From: Arthrobacter woluwensis
Lineage (GTDB): Bacteria; Actinomycetota; Actinomycetes; Actinomycetales; Micrococcaceae
DNA: 64,000 nt
Direction: 5' to 3'
Assembly (NCBI RefSeq): GCF_900105345.1
Contig: NZ_FNSN01000003.1
Span: 434,001 to 498,000, forward strand
The translations under genes were made by a program, and so were the position numbers. Within the stretch, counting starts at the first letter, position 1. Every line of letters begins with the position of its first letter. Shown piece by piece: positions 7,809-18,964 of the stretch. The notes under the pieces are model-generated. The model saw only the letters and a program-made list of their open reading frames with translations. It did no database searches and was not told where the DNA came from.

Positions 7809-9374
7809 ATGAGCACGCAGAAATTCAATCTTCCCGATGTGGGCGAAGGCCTGACCGAGGCCGAGATCGTCTCCTGGAAGGTCCAGGTGGGGGACACGGT
7901 CGCGATCAACGACGTCCTCTGCGAGATCGAGACCGCGAAGTCCCTCGTGGAGCTTCCCTCGCCGTTCGCCGGCACGGTGACCGCGCTCCTGGTCCCCGAA
8001 GGCAAGACGGTCGAAGTCGGCACGCCGATCATCGCGGTGGGTGCCGCAGGGGAGGCCGCCGCGGACGACGACGGCGGTTCGGCGGCAGCTCCCGCTGCGC
8101 AGCCGTCGGCTGCTGCTGAGGCCCCTCGGGTCGCCTATGGGACGCTCCCGGTCGACGACTCCGAGGCTCCGGGGCCGTTGGTCGGTTCCGGCCCGAAGGC
8201 GGACGCCGTCAAGCGCCGGCCCCGCCGCAATGGTGCTTCGCCGGTCGCCCCCGCGGCACCGGCCCAGGGTTCGGTGCCGGCTCAGGTCACGGGGACCGCG
8301 CAGGCCCCCGTGTCCCAGACACCGACCGCCGCTGCGGCTCCGGCGACCCTCTCGCAGCCCGCCCCCGCGGCCCCGATGGCTCAGCAGGCCCCCTCCGCTC
8401 CTCTCGCGTCGTCCGCGCCGTCGGCCGCAGGTGCCGCCGGTGAGGACCGCCCCGGATTCGGCGGCGCACTGACGGGACTGGTCAACCGTGTGCTGGCGAA
8501 GCCGCCCGTGCGGAAGATCGCCCGTGATCTCGGCATCGATCTCGCTCTCGTGACACCGACCGGCGCCCGTGGCGAGGTGACCCGTGAGGACCTGGTGAGC
8601 TACCAGTCCCAGCGGGAGGCCGAGCAGGACCAGGCCGGCAAGTTCTGGACCGCTCCGGCGAGGAATCCGGAGCGCAGGATCGAACGCATCCCGGTGAAGG
8701 GCGTGCGCAGGGCCACCGCGAAGGCCATGGTGGATTCCGCCTTCCAGGCCCCGCACGTCTCGATTTTCGTGGACATCGACGCCAGCCGCACCATGGAGTT
8801 CGTACAGCGTCTCAAGAAGTCGCGGGACTTCGAAGGCATCAAGGTCTCGCCCCTGCTCATCCTGGCCAAGGCCGTCATCTGGGCCGCCGCCCGCAATCCC
8901 AGTGTGAACTCGGAGTGGGTGTCCGGTCCGGAAGGCGACGAGATCCACGTCAAGCACTTCATGAACCTCGGCATCGCCGCCGCCACTCCGCGCGGTCTGC
9001 TGGTCCCCAATATCAAGGACGCCCAGGACCTCTCCCTCAAGGAGCTCGCGGTGGCGCTGAACGACCTTGCCACCACGGCTCGGGCGGGCAAGACCAGCCC
9101 GGCCGACATGAGGGACGGGACGCTCACGGTCACGAACATCGGCGCCCTGGGCATCGACACCGGCACTCCGATCATCAATCCCGGTGAAGTGGCGATCGTC
9201 GCCTTCGGCACCATCAAGCAGAAGCCGTGGGTGGTCTCCGGTGAGGTCATCCCGCGCTGGATCACCACACTCGGCGGCTCCTTCGACCATCGCGTGGTCG
9301 ACGGCGACCTCTCGGCCCGTTTCATGGCCGACGTCGCGGCGATCATGGAGGAGCCCGCGCTGCTGCTGGACTGA
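7809..9374 (+). CDS. 2-oxoacid dehydrogenase E2 component (dihydrolipoamide acyltransferase)
   Basis: Core acyltransferase of the complex, 521 residues. Order: one lipoyl domain (residues about 5-80) with the lipoylated Lys in [10 protein letters not shown]; a long Ala/Pro/Gln-rich linker (about 85-215); a peripheral-subunit-binding domain (about 230-265, [19 protein letters not shown]); and the catalytic domain with [13 protein letters not shown] near the C-terminus, whose His and Asp are the catalytic residues. There is one lipoyl domain rather than two or three, as in branched-chain E2 proteins. No E3 (dihydrolipoamide dehydrogenase) gene follows, so a shared E3 encoded elsewhere must be used. 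Confidence 0.93.
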   Translation: MSTQKFNLPDVGEGLTEAEIVSWKVQVGDTVAINDVLCEIETAKSLVELPSPFAGTVTALLVPEGKTVEVGTPIIAVGAAGEAAADDDGGSAAAPAAQPSAAAEAPRVAYGTLPVDDSEAPGPLVGSGPKADAVKRRPRRNGASPVAPAAPAQGSVPAQVTGTAQAPVSQTPTAAAAPATLSQPAPAAPMAQQAPSAPLASSAPSAAGAAGEDRPGFGGALTGLVNRVLAKPPVRKIARDLGIDLALVTPTGARGEVTREDLVSYQSQREAEQDQAGKFWTAPARNPERRIERIPVKGVRRATAKAMVDSAFQAPHVSIFVDIDASRTMEFVQRLKKSRDFEGIKVSPLLILAKAVIWAAARNPSVNSEWVSGPEGDEIHVKHFMNLGIAAATPRGLLVPNIKDAQDLSLKELAVALNDLATTARAGKTSPADMRDGTLTVTNIGALGIDTGTPIINPGEVAIVAFGTIKQKPWVVSGEVIPRWITTLGGSFDHRVVDGDLSARFMADVAAIMEEPALLLD

Positions 9375-9542
9375 GCATCGTCCAGCGCCCGGACTCTGCT
9401 GCCGGGACTCCGCTGCCGGTCCCTGCGGCTGGACGGGTTCCGTCGTGCGGAACGGCGGGCGTGGGACGACGGCCTAGGGACGGCCAAAGCACGGCCGCCG
9501 GCTGGAACGACCGGCCGCCAGGACGATTCGAAAGGGGTCAGG

Positions 9543-9998
9543 ATGACGGAGTGGATCACCCGCACGCTGGTGGAGAATGACCGCGACGAGTGGTCGCGCC
9601 TGTTCGAGGGGTACTGCACCTTCTATCACCGCGAACTCACGCCGGAGCACCGGGATGTCGTCTGGTCGTGGCTCCAGGACGGGCGGCTGACCGGTCTGGT
9701 GGCCGAGGATCCCGCGGCTCAGGGGCGGCTGGTGGGCCTGGCCCATGTCCGGCCCGTGGTGCGTCCGACGCTCGGCGTGGTGGCCGGGTACCTGGACGAC
9801 TTGTTCGTGGACCCTGCGGGGCGTGGCGGAGGCGTCGTGGACGCCCTGTTCGACGCGATCCGGACTCAGGCTCGGACGGAGGGCTGGAGCCACGTCCGGT
9901 GGATCACCTCCGAGGACAACTACCGTGCCCGGGCCGTCTATGACCGCCTGTCCACGCGCACACCGTTCCTGACGTACCAGCTGGACCTCGAGGCCTGA
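9543..9998 (+). CDS. GNAT family N-acetyltransferase
   Basis: 151-residue acetyl-CoA-dependent N-acyltransferase of the GCN5 superfamily. The fold is visible from LVGLAHVRPVV (beta-4), then VAGYLDDLFVDPAGRGGGVVDALF, which contains the acetyl-CoA pyrophosphate-binding R/Q-x-x-G-x-G/A loop, then VRWITSEDNYRARAVYDRL (beta-6 and helix-4). The start at 9543 follows GAAAGGGGTCAGG, a good ribosome binding site. Substrate unknown. It stands alone between the dehydrogenase operon and a strong hairpin shared with the convergent UspA gene. Confidence 0.85.
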   Translation: MTEWITRTLVENDRDEWSRLFEGYCTFYHRELTPEHRDVVWSWLQDGRLTGLVAEDPAAQGRLVGLAHVRPVVRPTLGVVAGYLDDLFVDPAGRGGGVVDALFDAIRTQARTEGWSHVRWITSEDNYRARAVYDRLSTRTPFLTYQLDLEA

Positions 9999-10010
9999 GC
10001 GGCAGTCCTC

Positions 10011-10072
10011 ACGACGACGGCGCCGCCCCCGGACGTTCCGCAGGGAACCTCGGGGGACGGCGCCGTCGTCGT
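10011..10072. terminator. Bidirectional hairpin terminator between convergent genes
   Basis: ACGACGACGGCGCCG (10011-10025) pairs perfectly with 10058-10072, and the interior contributes further CCCCGG/CCGGGG pairing. It lies between the convergent stops of the acetyltransferase and UspA genes. There is no T-run, as is common in high-GC actinobacteria. Confidence 0.75.
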
Positions 10073-10111
10073 GCGGCTGCGCGTGACCGCGCAGCCAGGG
10101 CGTGCCGGGGG

Positions 10112-10531
10112 TCAGGACACCGTGGTGTTGACGATGTAGACGTCGCAGGGGGCGTTGTGCGCGACGGTGTTCGCCACGGAACCCAGGACGCGGCCGATGC
10201 CGCTCATGCGGCGGTTGCCGACCACGATCACATCGGCGTTGAGGCGCTCGGCCTCGGACAGCAGGGCGTCGGCGGGCTTGCCGCGGGCGGACAGGTACTC
10301 GACGTCCGAGCCCAGGCCCTCCGCCACCTGCTTCGCCACGCGCTGCGCGTCATCCGCGTCGGACATGATGAAGGTGTCGCTGCCGCTGCCGAAAACCTCG
10401 ACGTTGTCCTTGTCGAAGGCCGTGATCACGTGAAGGCGGGCTTCGAGGCCCTGGGCCAGCTTGTAGGCCGCTGCGGCAGCCCGGGCCGCGGTCTCGCTAC
10501 CGTCGACGCCAACAATCACAATTCCGGACAT
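10112..10531 (-). CDS. Universal stress protein (UspA family)
   Basis: 139-residue single-domain UspA protein. It starts MSGIVIVGVDGSETA, the family N-terminus, and contains the ATP-binding pattern G-2x-G-9x-G-S in VVGNRRMSGIGRVLGSVA near residue 115. It is therefore probably an ATP-binding stress protein rather than a non-binding UspA. The start at 10531 is chosen over an upstream extension because GAGGAG lies just before it. It is divergent from the peptide transporter operon across a roughly 390-bp region. Confidence 0.9.
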   Translation of the reverse strand: MSGIVIVGVDGSETAARAAAAAYKLAQGLEARLHVITAFDKDNVEVFGSGSDTFIMSDADDAQRVAKQVAEGLGSDVEYLSARGKPADALLSEAERLNADVIVVGNRRMSGIGRVLGSVANTVAHNAPCDVYIVNTTVS

Positions 10532-10834
10532 ATCCGCTCCTCGTTGATGCTTATGTTGGAAGTAACTGTAGACGGCGACGGCACGGCGGAAAAGTGCATC
10601 CGCCGCCGGGGACGGCGGCGAAGTTGTGTCGCGGACCCCTGGCACTGTATAGCCGCCTTCGCGGAGTGTCCAGTCGCAGCGCAATGCCGCGTTACTCGCC
10701 GGTAGCTAGATAACGATCTGATTGCCAAGGAGTGAAATAGGCCTTTCAGACCGCGTGGTTCGTGGTACTTTTCCGGTGGAATGTGACGCGCCGCACACAG
10801 GCCACGAGCCTGCGGCAGTCTGGAAGGAAACCCC
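10532..10834. promoter_or_regulatory. Divergent intergenic region with candidate promoter for the peptide transporter
   Basis: No convincing gene is present. A candidate rightward sigma-70-type promoter is TTGTGT (10624-10629), an 18-base spacer, then TATAGC (10648-10653). This would give a 5' leader of about 270 bases before the first permease. The reverse strand near 10650 also shows a TATACA that could serve the UspA gene. Both are weak matches. Confidence 0.3.
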
Positions 10835-10924
10835 GTGCACCAAAAATCCACGGCCCCTGCCTTGTGCGGTAGCCGGACGCCCTCACGCCTGCATGCTGTG
10901 CGTGAGAAGGGCGGACGTCAGTGA
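10835..10924 (+). CDS. Possible 29-residue leader peptide overlapping the permease start
   Basis: A GTG at 10835 preceded by GGAAGGAAA at about 10822-10830 opens a 29-codon frame reading VHQKSTAPALCGSRTPSRLH and then AVREKGGRQ. Its TGA (10922-10924) overlaps the GTG start (10921) of the first permease gene. The spacing and overlap are what translational coupling requires. It could be a regulatory leader ORF. Its single Cys and four Arg do not match a known attenuator class. It could equally be a chance frame in the 5' UTR. Confidence 0.3.
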   Translation: MHQKSTAPALCGSRTPSRLHAVREKGGRQ

Positions 10925-11904
10925 TCAAGTACCTCCTCAAGCGCATGGCGACCTATGTGGTCATGATCTTCCTGACCACTTCGGCCGGGTACTTCCTGGC
11001 GGTCTCCACCATGAAGCCTGCCCTGATCGAGCAGGAGAAGATCCCGCGGCCGACCCCCGAGCAGGTCGCGCACTCGCTGGCCCTCAAGGGACTCGACCCC
11101 GCCATGAGCCCCTGGGACCGTTACGTCCAGTGGCTCACGGGCATCGTGACCCGCTGGGACTGGGGCATGAGCCCGGCCGGCGGATCGGTCAACGCGGCCT
11201 TCGGTGACCGGGTGTGGGTCTCCACCCGCCTCTTCATCGCGGCCATCTTCCTGACGCTCGTGATCGGCGTCGCGCTCGGTGTCTTCACGGCCGCACGGCA
11301 GTACAAGACCTCCGACCGCGTGATCACCAGCTATTCCTACCTGACCTACATCGTCCCGGCCCCGATCGCCTACTTCCTGGTGCAGCTCGCGGCGATCTGG
11401 ATCAACGACGCCACCGGCCAGCAGATCTTCTTCGTCACCGGCATCTCGACACCCGGCGTGGAGCCTGGCTGGCCCGCCTTCGTGGACCTCGTGGCCCACT
11501 ACGTCGTGCCGACCTTCGCCATCACCCTGGTGGGCTGGGGCGGGTATCAGATCGCCCAGCGCCAGTACCTGCTGGACAACGTCAACGCCGACTTCGTCCG
11601 CACCGCCAGGGCCAAGGGCCTCACCCGGAACCAGGCCATCCGGCGCCACGCGCTTCGGGTCTCCTTCATTCCCGTGGCCCAGACCATCGCTTTCACCGTG
11701 CCGGCCATCTTCGCCGGCGGCTTCTTCGCCGAGGCGATCTTCGCCTGGCCCGGCGTCGGCTTCTGGAGCATCGACGCGATCGGCAAGCAGGACGTCAACG
11801 CGGCCACCGCGACGCTGGCCTACGGCTCCGTGATCTTCGCCGTGGGCGCCATCCTCGCGGACCTTGCCACCACCCTGGTCGACCCGAGAGTGAGGGTTTC
11901 CTGA
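10921..11904 (+). CDS. Peptide ABC transporter permease (DppB/OppB type)
   Basis: Inner-membrane subunit of a peptide or nickel-type ABC importer, 327 residues. It has an N-terminal membrane anchor (MIKYLLKRMATYVVMIFLTT), a periplasmic segment, then five hydrophobic helices. The coupling EAA loop reads ARAKGLTRNQAIRRHALR (about residues 228-245), which contacts the ATPase. The second permease begins within its stop codon (ATGA overlap at 11904), so this is the first main gene of a coupled operon: permease, permease, fused ATPase, lipoprotein, lipoprotein. The GTG start is weakly served by AAGGGCGG and may depend on the overlapping leader frame. Confidence 0.92.
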   Translation: MIKYLLKRMATYVVMIFLTTSAGYFLAVSTMKPALIEQEKIPRPTPEQVAHSLALKGLDPAMSPWDRYVQWLTGIVTRWDWGMSPAGGSVNAAFGDRVWVSTRLFIAAIFLTLVIGVALGVFTAARQYKTSDRVITSYSYLTYIVPAPIAYFLVQLAAIWINDATGQQIFFVTGISTPGVEPGWPAFVDLVAHYVVPTFAITLVGWGGYQIAQRQYLLDNVNADFVRTARAKGLTRNQAIRRHALRVSFIPVAQTIAFTVPAIFAGGFFAEAIFAWPGVGFWSIDAIGKQDVNAATATLAYGSVIFAVGAILADLATTLVDPRVRVS

Positions 11905-12886
11905 TGTCCACAGTTGACGCGGTCCAGCCTGAGACCGAAGCGGATGTTCTCACGACGGACGACGGCGTGGTGATCGCCAAGGGCGTCATCATCTTCCGCC
12001 GCTTCCTCCGGAACAAGACCGCCGTGGCGGGCCTGATCCTCTTCCTGGCCCTGACGGTCTTCTCCCTGGTGGGTCAGTTCCTGACCCCCTGGACCAAGAA
12101 CGACATCGACCCCGCCTTCATCGGCGAGGGCCCCTCCGCAGAGCACTTCTTCGGCACGACCCAGGCTGGTGTGGACCTTTACGTCCTCATGGTCGAAGGC
12201 GTCCGGACGTCCATCCTGATCGGCCTGATCGTGGGCGTCGGATCCATGCTCGTGGCCGCCGTGTACGGCTGTGTCATGGCCTTCTACGGCGGCAAGGTCG
12301 ACAAGGTGATGCTCTTCATCCTCGAAGCGCTCATCATGATGCCCTCGCTCCTCGTGGTCGCCGTGGTCACGAGCGGCAACGGCGGCGACCTGAAGGACGC
12401 GCTCCCGAGCTGGTTCCTCCTCACCGTGGTCCTGCTGGTGTTCGGGTGGATGGGCGCCGCGCGTCTCATCCGGTCGATCTCCATGTCCCTCATCGAGCGG
12501 GACTACGTGAAGGCCGCCCGCTACATGGGCGTCTCCACCTGGCGCATCGTCTGGAAGCACCTGATCCCCAACATCGGATCCCTGCTGGTCCTCGAGATCA
12601 CGCGCGGCGTCACCCTGGCGATCCTCTCCGAGGTGGCCTATTCCTTCATCGGCATCGGCATCAAGCCGCCGGACATGAGCCTCGGCATCCTGATCGGCCA
12701 GGCCAGCCAGCAGGTCAGCAGCTTCCCCTGGATGTTCTGGTTCCCGCTTCTGGCCATGTTCGCCCTGACCGGTTCGATGGCCATGATGAATGACGGCCTC
12801 CGGGACGCCTTCGATCCGAGCTCCAGCTCGGTGGGCAAGGCCAAGAAGTCCCGCAAGGCCCGCAAGAACACCGTGGAGGCCGCGGC

Positions 12887-12890
<4 letters not shown>
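11904..12890 (+). CDS. Peptide ABC transporter permease (DppC/OppC type)
   Basis: Second membrane subunit, 328 residues from the ATG at 11904. It has the long cytosolic N-terminus of OppC proteins, the FRRFLRNKTAVAGLILF first helix and the ENHFFGT-like segment SAEHFFGTTQAG typical of DppC. The EAA loop reads DYVKAARYMGVSTWRIVWKH (about residues 200-219). The C-terminus is a Lys/Arg-rich tail (GKAKKSRKARKN). The start is fixed by its 4-base overlap with the upstream stop, and the downstream ATPase start overlaps its own stop (12887-12890). Confidence 0.93.
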
Positions 12891-15097
<2,207 letters not shown>

Positions 15098-15150
15098 ATA
15101 TCGTTGATGACAGTGGGAAACCCAACCCTCGCTCCTTTGAAGGGAACAGT

Positions 15151-16878
15151 ATGAAAAAGAAAGTCACGCTCGGCGTCGCCACTCTGGCGGCCGTCACGCT
15201 GGCGCTGACCGCTTGCGGCGGCGGCACGGCCAAGGGCCCTGAGAGCGCCAAGGCCGAAGGGTCCGGCTCGGACGTCTCCAAGCTGATCCAGACCAACCCG
15301 AAAGACGTCAAGGACCTGGATCAGGGTGGCACCCTGACCCTGGAACTGGGCAACATCGGCCCCGATTTCAACGGCTTCGGCAACAGCGGAAACTCCTCCG
15401 ACAACACCGCGCTGATGGGCCCGATCAACCAGGCTTTCTACTATGGCTGCTGGAAGACCACCGCGGTGGGCGACTTCGAGCTGGACAAGGACTTCTGCGA
15501 GGACTTCAAGTCCGAGGTCAAGGACGGCAAGCAGATCCTGAACATCAAGATCAACGACAAGGCCACCTGGAACGATGGAACCCCCATCGACTGGAAGACC
15601 TTCGAGAACACCTGGAAGGTGCTCAACGGCACCAACAAGGATTACGACATCGTCGATTCCGGCTCCTACAAGTACATCGAGTCCGTGACCCGTGGTGCGA
15701 CCGACAAGGATGTCGTCGTGACGGTCAAGCAGCCCGTGTACCCGCTGGCATCGTTCTTCGCCGGTATCGTCCACCCGAAGGTCAACACCCCGGAGATCTT
15801 CAACAAGGGCTTCAACAACAACATGCACCCCGAGTGGATGGCCGGCCCGTTCAAGGTCGAGAAGTTCGACTCCGCCGCCCTGACCGTCAGCATGGTCAAG
15901 AATGAGAAGTGGTGGGGCACCAAGCCGGTCCTGGACAAGGTCGTCTTCCGCCAGATGGAGGACTCCGCCACCATCGCCGCCTTCAAGAACGGCGAGATCG
16001 ACGCGACCGGTGGCCGCACGGTGGGCCGCTACAAGCAGCTCGAGGGCACCAAGGACACCGACATCCGCCGTGGCCAGCGCCTCTTCGCCGGTGGTCTGAA
16101 CGTCAACGCCAAGCGTCCGGGTGTCCAGGACGTCGCCGTCCGTAAGGCCATCTTCACCGCCGTCGACCGCGAAGCGATCCGCAAGGTCCGCTTCAACGGT
16201 CTGAACTGGGAAGAGCCGAACTCCGGCACCATGATGCTGATGCCGTTCTCCAAGTACTACCAGGACAACTGGCCGGTGCAGGAGCAGGGTGCGGATGCCG
16301 CCAAGAAGGTGCTGACCGACGCCGGTTACAAGCCGAACGCCAAGGGCATCATGGAGAAGGACGGCAAGCCGATCACCTTCAAGATCACCAACTTCGGTGA
16401 CGACCCGACCGTTCTCGCCTCCGTGCAGACCCTGCAGAAGCAGCTCCAGGCCGCCGGCATGGACGTCGGGATCGACCAGCGCGGCAACGCCGAGTTCGGC
16501 AAGATCGTGGGCGACCGCGAGTTCGACGTGACCATGTCCGGTTACACCGTTGGCTCCGACGCTACGCAGGCCGTGGGCCAGTACTACTCGACCGCGAGCG
16601 ACCGCAACGGCCTCGGCAACGCCGACCTGGACAAGCGCATCGCCGCTCTGCAGTCCGAAGCTGACGACGCCAAGCGCAACAAGGAAGCTCTGGATGTGGA
16701 GAAGGACTACGCCAAGCAGTACTTCACCCTCGGCCCGGTCCTGAACGGCCCGCAGATCGAGTTCGTCAAGAAGGGGCTGGCCAACTACGGTCCGACCCTC
16801 TTCGCGAACAACGCCACGGACACCCACGTCCCGGACTGGACCACGGTCGGCTGGGAAAAGGGTTCCACCCACAAGTAG
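15151..16878 (+). CDS. Peptide-binding lipoprotein (SBP_bac_5 family), copy 1
   Basis: Extracytoplasmic solute receptor of the importer. The 575-residue precursor has a basic N-terminus (MKKKVTLGV), a hydrophobic core and the lipobox LALTAC, giving a lipid-anchored Cys at about residue 22. The mature domain belongs to the family-5 binding proteins (about residues 60-480, including NEKWWGTKPVLDKVVFR and the IDATGGRTVGRYK hinge segment). The ATG at 15151 follows GAAGGGAA; the upstream in-frame ATG at 15094 overlaps the ATPase stop but would add a non-signal extension. Codons are extremely biased to C/G-ending forms, suggesting very high expression. Confidence 0.93.
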   Translation: MKKKVTLGVATLAAVTLALTACGGGTAKGPESAKAEGSGSDVSKLIQTNPKDVKDLDQGGTLTLELGNIGPDFNGFGNSGNSSDNTALMGPINQAFYYGCWKTTAVGDFELDKDFCEDFKSEVKDGKQILNIKINDKATWNDGTPIDWKTFENTWKVLNGTNKDYDIVDSGSYKYIESVTRGATDKDVVVTVKQPVYPLASFFAGIVHPKVNTPEIFNKGFNNNMHPEWMAGPFKVEKFDSAALTVSMVKNEKWWGTKPVLDKVVFRQMEDSATIAAFKNGEIDATGGRTVGRYKQLEGTKDTDIRRGQRLFAGGLNVNAKRPGVQDVAVRKAIFTAVDREAIRKVRFNGLNWEEPNSGTMMLMPFSKYYQDNWPVQEQGADAAKKVLTDAGYKPNAKGIMEKDGKPITFKITNFGDDPTVLASVQTLQKQLQAAGMDVGIDQRGNAEFGKIVGDREFDVTMSGYTVGSDATQAVGQYYSTASDRNGLGNADLDKRIAALQSEADDAKRNKEALDVEKDYAKQYFTLGPVLNGPQIEFVKKGLANYGPTLFANNATDTHVPDWTTVGWEKGSTHK

Positions 16879-16881
16879 GAC

Positions 16882-16997
16882 TCAGGCGGTTAGGAGTCGC
16901 CTGAACAATATCTCTTCGCCCGGTTGATGCAACCGGTGTCTAGGGGGGACGGAGCCTGCGGCCCCGGGAGACCACTTCGTGTCTCCCCGGGAGCAGG
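16882..16997. terminator. Intercistronic hairpins between the two lipoprotein genes
   Basis: Three successive inverted repeats follow the first lipoprotein gene: TCAGGCG/CGCCTGA at 16882-16904, CGGTT/AACCG at 16921-16935, and a stronger imperfect stem at 16955-16997 (CCTGC...CCCCGGGAGAC with GTCTCCCCGGG...GCAGG). Together they could partly terminate transcription or protect the 3' end of the upstream message, giving more of receptor 1 than of receptor 2. Confidence 0.55.
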
Positions 16998-17062
16998 TTC
17001 CCCACCGTTCCCCTCCCAGGGAGCCCTGGATGGCGGAAGCCGTCCGGGGCTCCTTGCGAGGG

Positions 17063-17086
17063 TCCGCCTTGTGTCCTCAAGGCGGA
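17063..17086 (+). other. Perfect 9-bp stem-loop just upstream of the second lipoprotein gene
   Basis: TCCGCCTTG (17063-17071), loop TGTCCT, then CAAGGCGGA (17078-17086). It ends 14 bases before the GAAAGGAAGA ribosome binding site of the gene at 17113. It could stabilise the processed 5' end of the downstream message or tune its translation. Confidence 0.5.
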
Positions 17087-17112
17087 GGAGCACCACCCCT
17101 GAAAGGAAGAGC

Positions 17113-18828
17113 ATGAAGAAGAGCGTTTCACTCGGCGTCGCGCTCGCGGCGTCTTTAGCACTGGCACTGACCGCTTGCGGTGGAGGCGGAGCCAAGGGCC
17201 CTGAGGTGGGGCAGGGCGAGAGTGCCGGCGGTGACCTTGGAAAACTAATTCAGACCAATCCGAAGGACGTCAAGGATCTGGACCAGGGTGGAACATTGAC
17301 GGTGTCCGTCGGGGACATGGGTCCAAATTTCAATGGGTTCAGCAACGATGGCAACACGGCGAACAACACCGCGCTGACGGCCCCCGTGAATGCCGCAAGC
17401 TGCTGGACCGCGGCACCTGACGGGAAGTTTTCCCTTGACAAGGACTTCTGTGAGGACTTCCACTCCGAACTGAAGAATGGAAAGCAGACCATCGCCATCA
17501 AGATCAATGAGAAAGCGACCTGGAACGATGGCACGCCCATTGACTGGAGGACTTTCGAGAACACCTGGAAGGTGCTCAATGGCACCAATAAGGACTTCGA
17601 CATCGTCTCCTCGGGTGTCTACGAATTCATCGACTCGGTGAAGCGCGGCGCGACCGACAAGGATGTCGTCGTGACCACGTCTAAGCCGACGTACCCGCTC
17701 TCCAGTTTCTTCGCGGGACTGCTTCATCCACAGGTCAACACTCCTGAAGTGTTCAACAAGGGATTCGAGAACAACCTGCGACCGGAGTGGATGGCCGGTC
17801 CATTCACCGTGGAGAATTACGATTCCGCGGCCAAGACGGTGAGCATGATCCCCAACCCGAAATGGTGGGGCGCCAAGCCGGTGCTGAGCCGGGTGATTTT
17901 CCGCCAGATGGAGGCCAGCTCGACGATCGCCGCGTTCAAGAACGGCGAGATCGACGCCGTCGGAGCGCGTACTCTGGGCCGCTACAAGCAGGTGGACGGC
18001 ACCAAGGACGCAGATGTCCGCCGGGGTCAACGACTCTTTGCGGGTGGGCTGAACATCAATGCCAAGCACCCTGCCGTGCAGGATGTCGCCGTCCGGAAAG
18101 CCATCTTCACAGCGGTGGACCGGGCCGCGATCCGTAAAGTGCGGTTCAATGGCCTGAATTGGGAAGAGCCCGATTCGAGTTCGATGATGCTGATGCCGTT
18201 CTCCGCGTACTACCAGGACAACTGGCCGGTGCGGGAGCAAGGTGCGGAAGCGGCCAAAAAGGTGCTGAGCGACGCGGGCTACGCACCGAATGACAAGGGC
18301 ATCATGGCCAAGGATGGCAAGCCCGTAAGTTTCAAGATCACCAACTATGGTGACGATCCGACCTTGCTGGCCACCACGCAGACGCTGCAAAAGCAACTCC
18401 AGGCGGCCGGCATGGACGTCGGGATCGATCAGATCGGCGATGCCGAACTCGGCAAGGTGCTGGGGCAGCGCGAGTTCGATGTCATCATGTCGGGATTCAC
18501 CGTGGGTTCTGACGCAACGGATGTGGTGAAGCAGTTCTACTACAGCAAGACCGATGAGAATGGCCTCGGAAATGCGGACCTGGACCGGCGGATCCTGGCG
18601 ATTCAGAGCACCGCTGACGATGCGCAGCGCAACAAGGACGCCATGAATGTGGAGAAGGACTACCTGAAGCAGTACTTCACCATGGGTTCCGTCTTCAACG
18701 GACCGCAGATCCTCTTCGTCAAGAAGGGCCTGGCGAACTTCGGCCCGACCCTGTTCGCGAATCTCACGGACGTGCCCGTGGCGGACTGGACCACGGTGGG
18801 ATGGGAGAAGGGTTCCGCCCACAGGTAG
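17113..18828 (+). CDS. Peptide-binding lipoprotein (SBP_bac_5 family), copy 2
   Basis: 571-residue paralogue of the preceding protein, nearly collinear over its full length. It has the same MKKSVSLGV start, lipobox LALTACGGGG and RRGQRLFAGGLN, FNGLNWEEP and MLMPFS blocks. Differences cluster in the N-terminal lobe (NAASCWTAAPDGKFSLDKDF against NQAFYYGCWKTTAVGDFELD) and in binding-cleft loops, so ligand preference may differ. Codon use is clearly less biased (AAA, CTA, ATT, AAT codons), in contrast to copy 1. The start at 17113 is preceded by GAAAGGAAGA. It is the last gene of the operon, followed by a strong terminator. Confidence 0.93.
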   Translation: MKKSVSLGVALAASLALALTACGGGGAKGPEVGQGESAGGDLGKLIQTNPKDVKDLDQGGTLTVSVGDMGPNFNGFSNDGNTANNTALTAPVNAASCWTAAPDGKFSLDKDFCEDFHSELKNGKQTIAIKINEKATWNDGTPIDWRTFENTWKVLNGTNKDFDIVSSGVYEFIDSVKRGATDKDVVVTTSKPTYPLSSFFAGLLHPQVNTPEVFNKGFENNLRPEWMAGPFTVENYDSAAKTVSMIPNPKWWGAKPVLSRVIFRQMEASSTIAAFKNGEIDAVGARTLGRYKQVDGTKDADVRRGQRLFAGGLNINAKHPAVQDVAVRKAIFTAVDRAAIRKVRFNGLNWEEPDSSSMMLMPFSAYYQDNWPVREQGAEAAKKVLSDAGYAPNDKGIMAKDGKPVSFKITNYGDDPTLLATTQTLQKQLQAAGMDVGIDQIGDAELGKVLGQREFDVIMSGFTVGSDATDVVKQFYYSKTDENGLGNADLDRRILAIQSTADDAQRNKDAMNVEKDYLKQYFTMGSVFNGPQILFVKKGLANFGPTLFANLTDVPVADWTTVGWEKGSAHR

Positions 18829-18858
18829 GAAAGGCGGGCGGTGACCCACCGCCGACAC

Positions 18859-18891
18859 GGCCCCGGGGAACGTTCAGCGTTCCCCGGGGCC
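18859..18891 (+). terminator. Terminator of the peptide transporter operon
   Basis: Perfect 14-bp stem: GGCCCCGGGGAACG (18859-18872), a 5-base loop TTCAG, then CGTTCCCCGGGGCC (18878-18891), followed by CTGTTCGTT. It lies 31 bases after the second lipoprotein stop. Confidence 0.85.
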
Positions 18892-18964
18892 CTGTTCGTT
18901 GGGGCCCTGTTCGTTTCCGGGCGACCAGGGGACAAGGGCGCCGTTTGCTGGGACACTGGGGACC

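Noticed and set aside
5590..9374. Confident assignment of the E1/E2 operon to pyruvate
   Set aside because: Actinobacteria normally use homodimeric AceE for pyruvate; heterotetrameric E1 with a one-lipoyl E2 fits branched-chain oxoacids at least as well.
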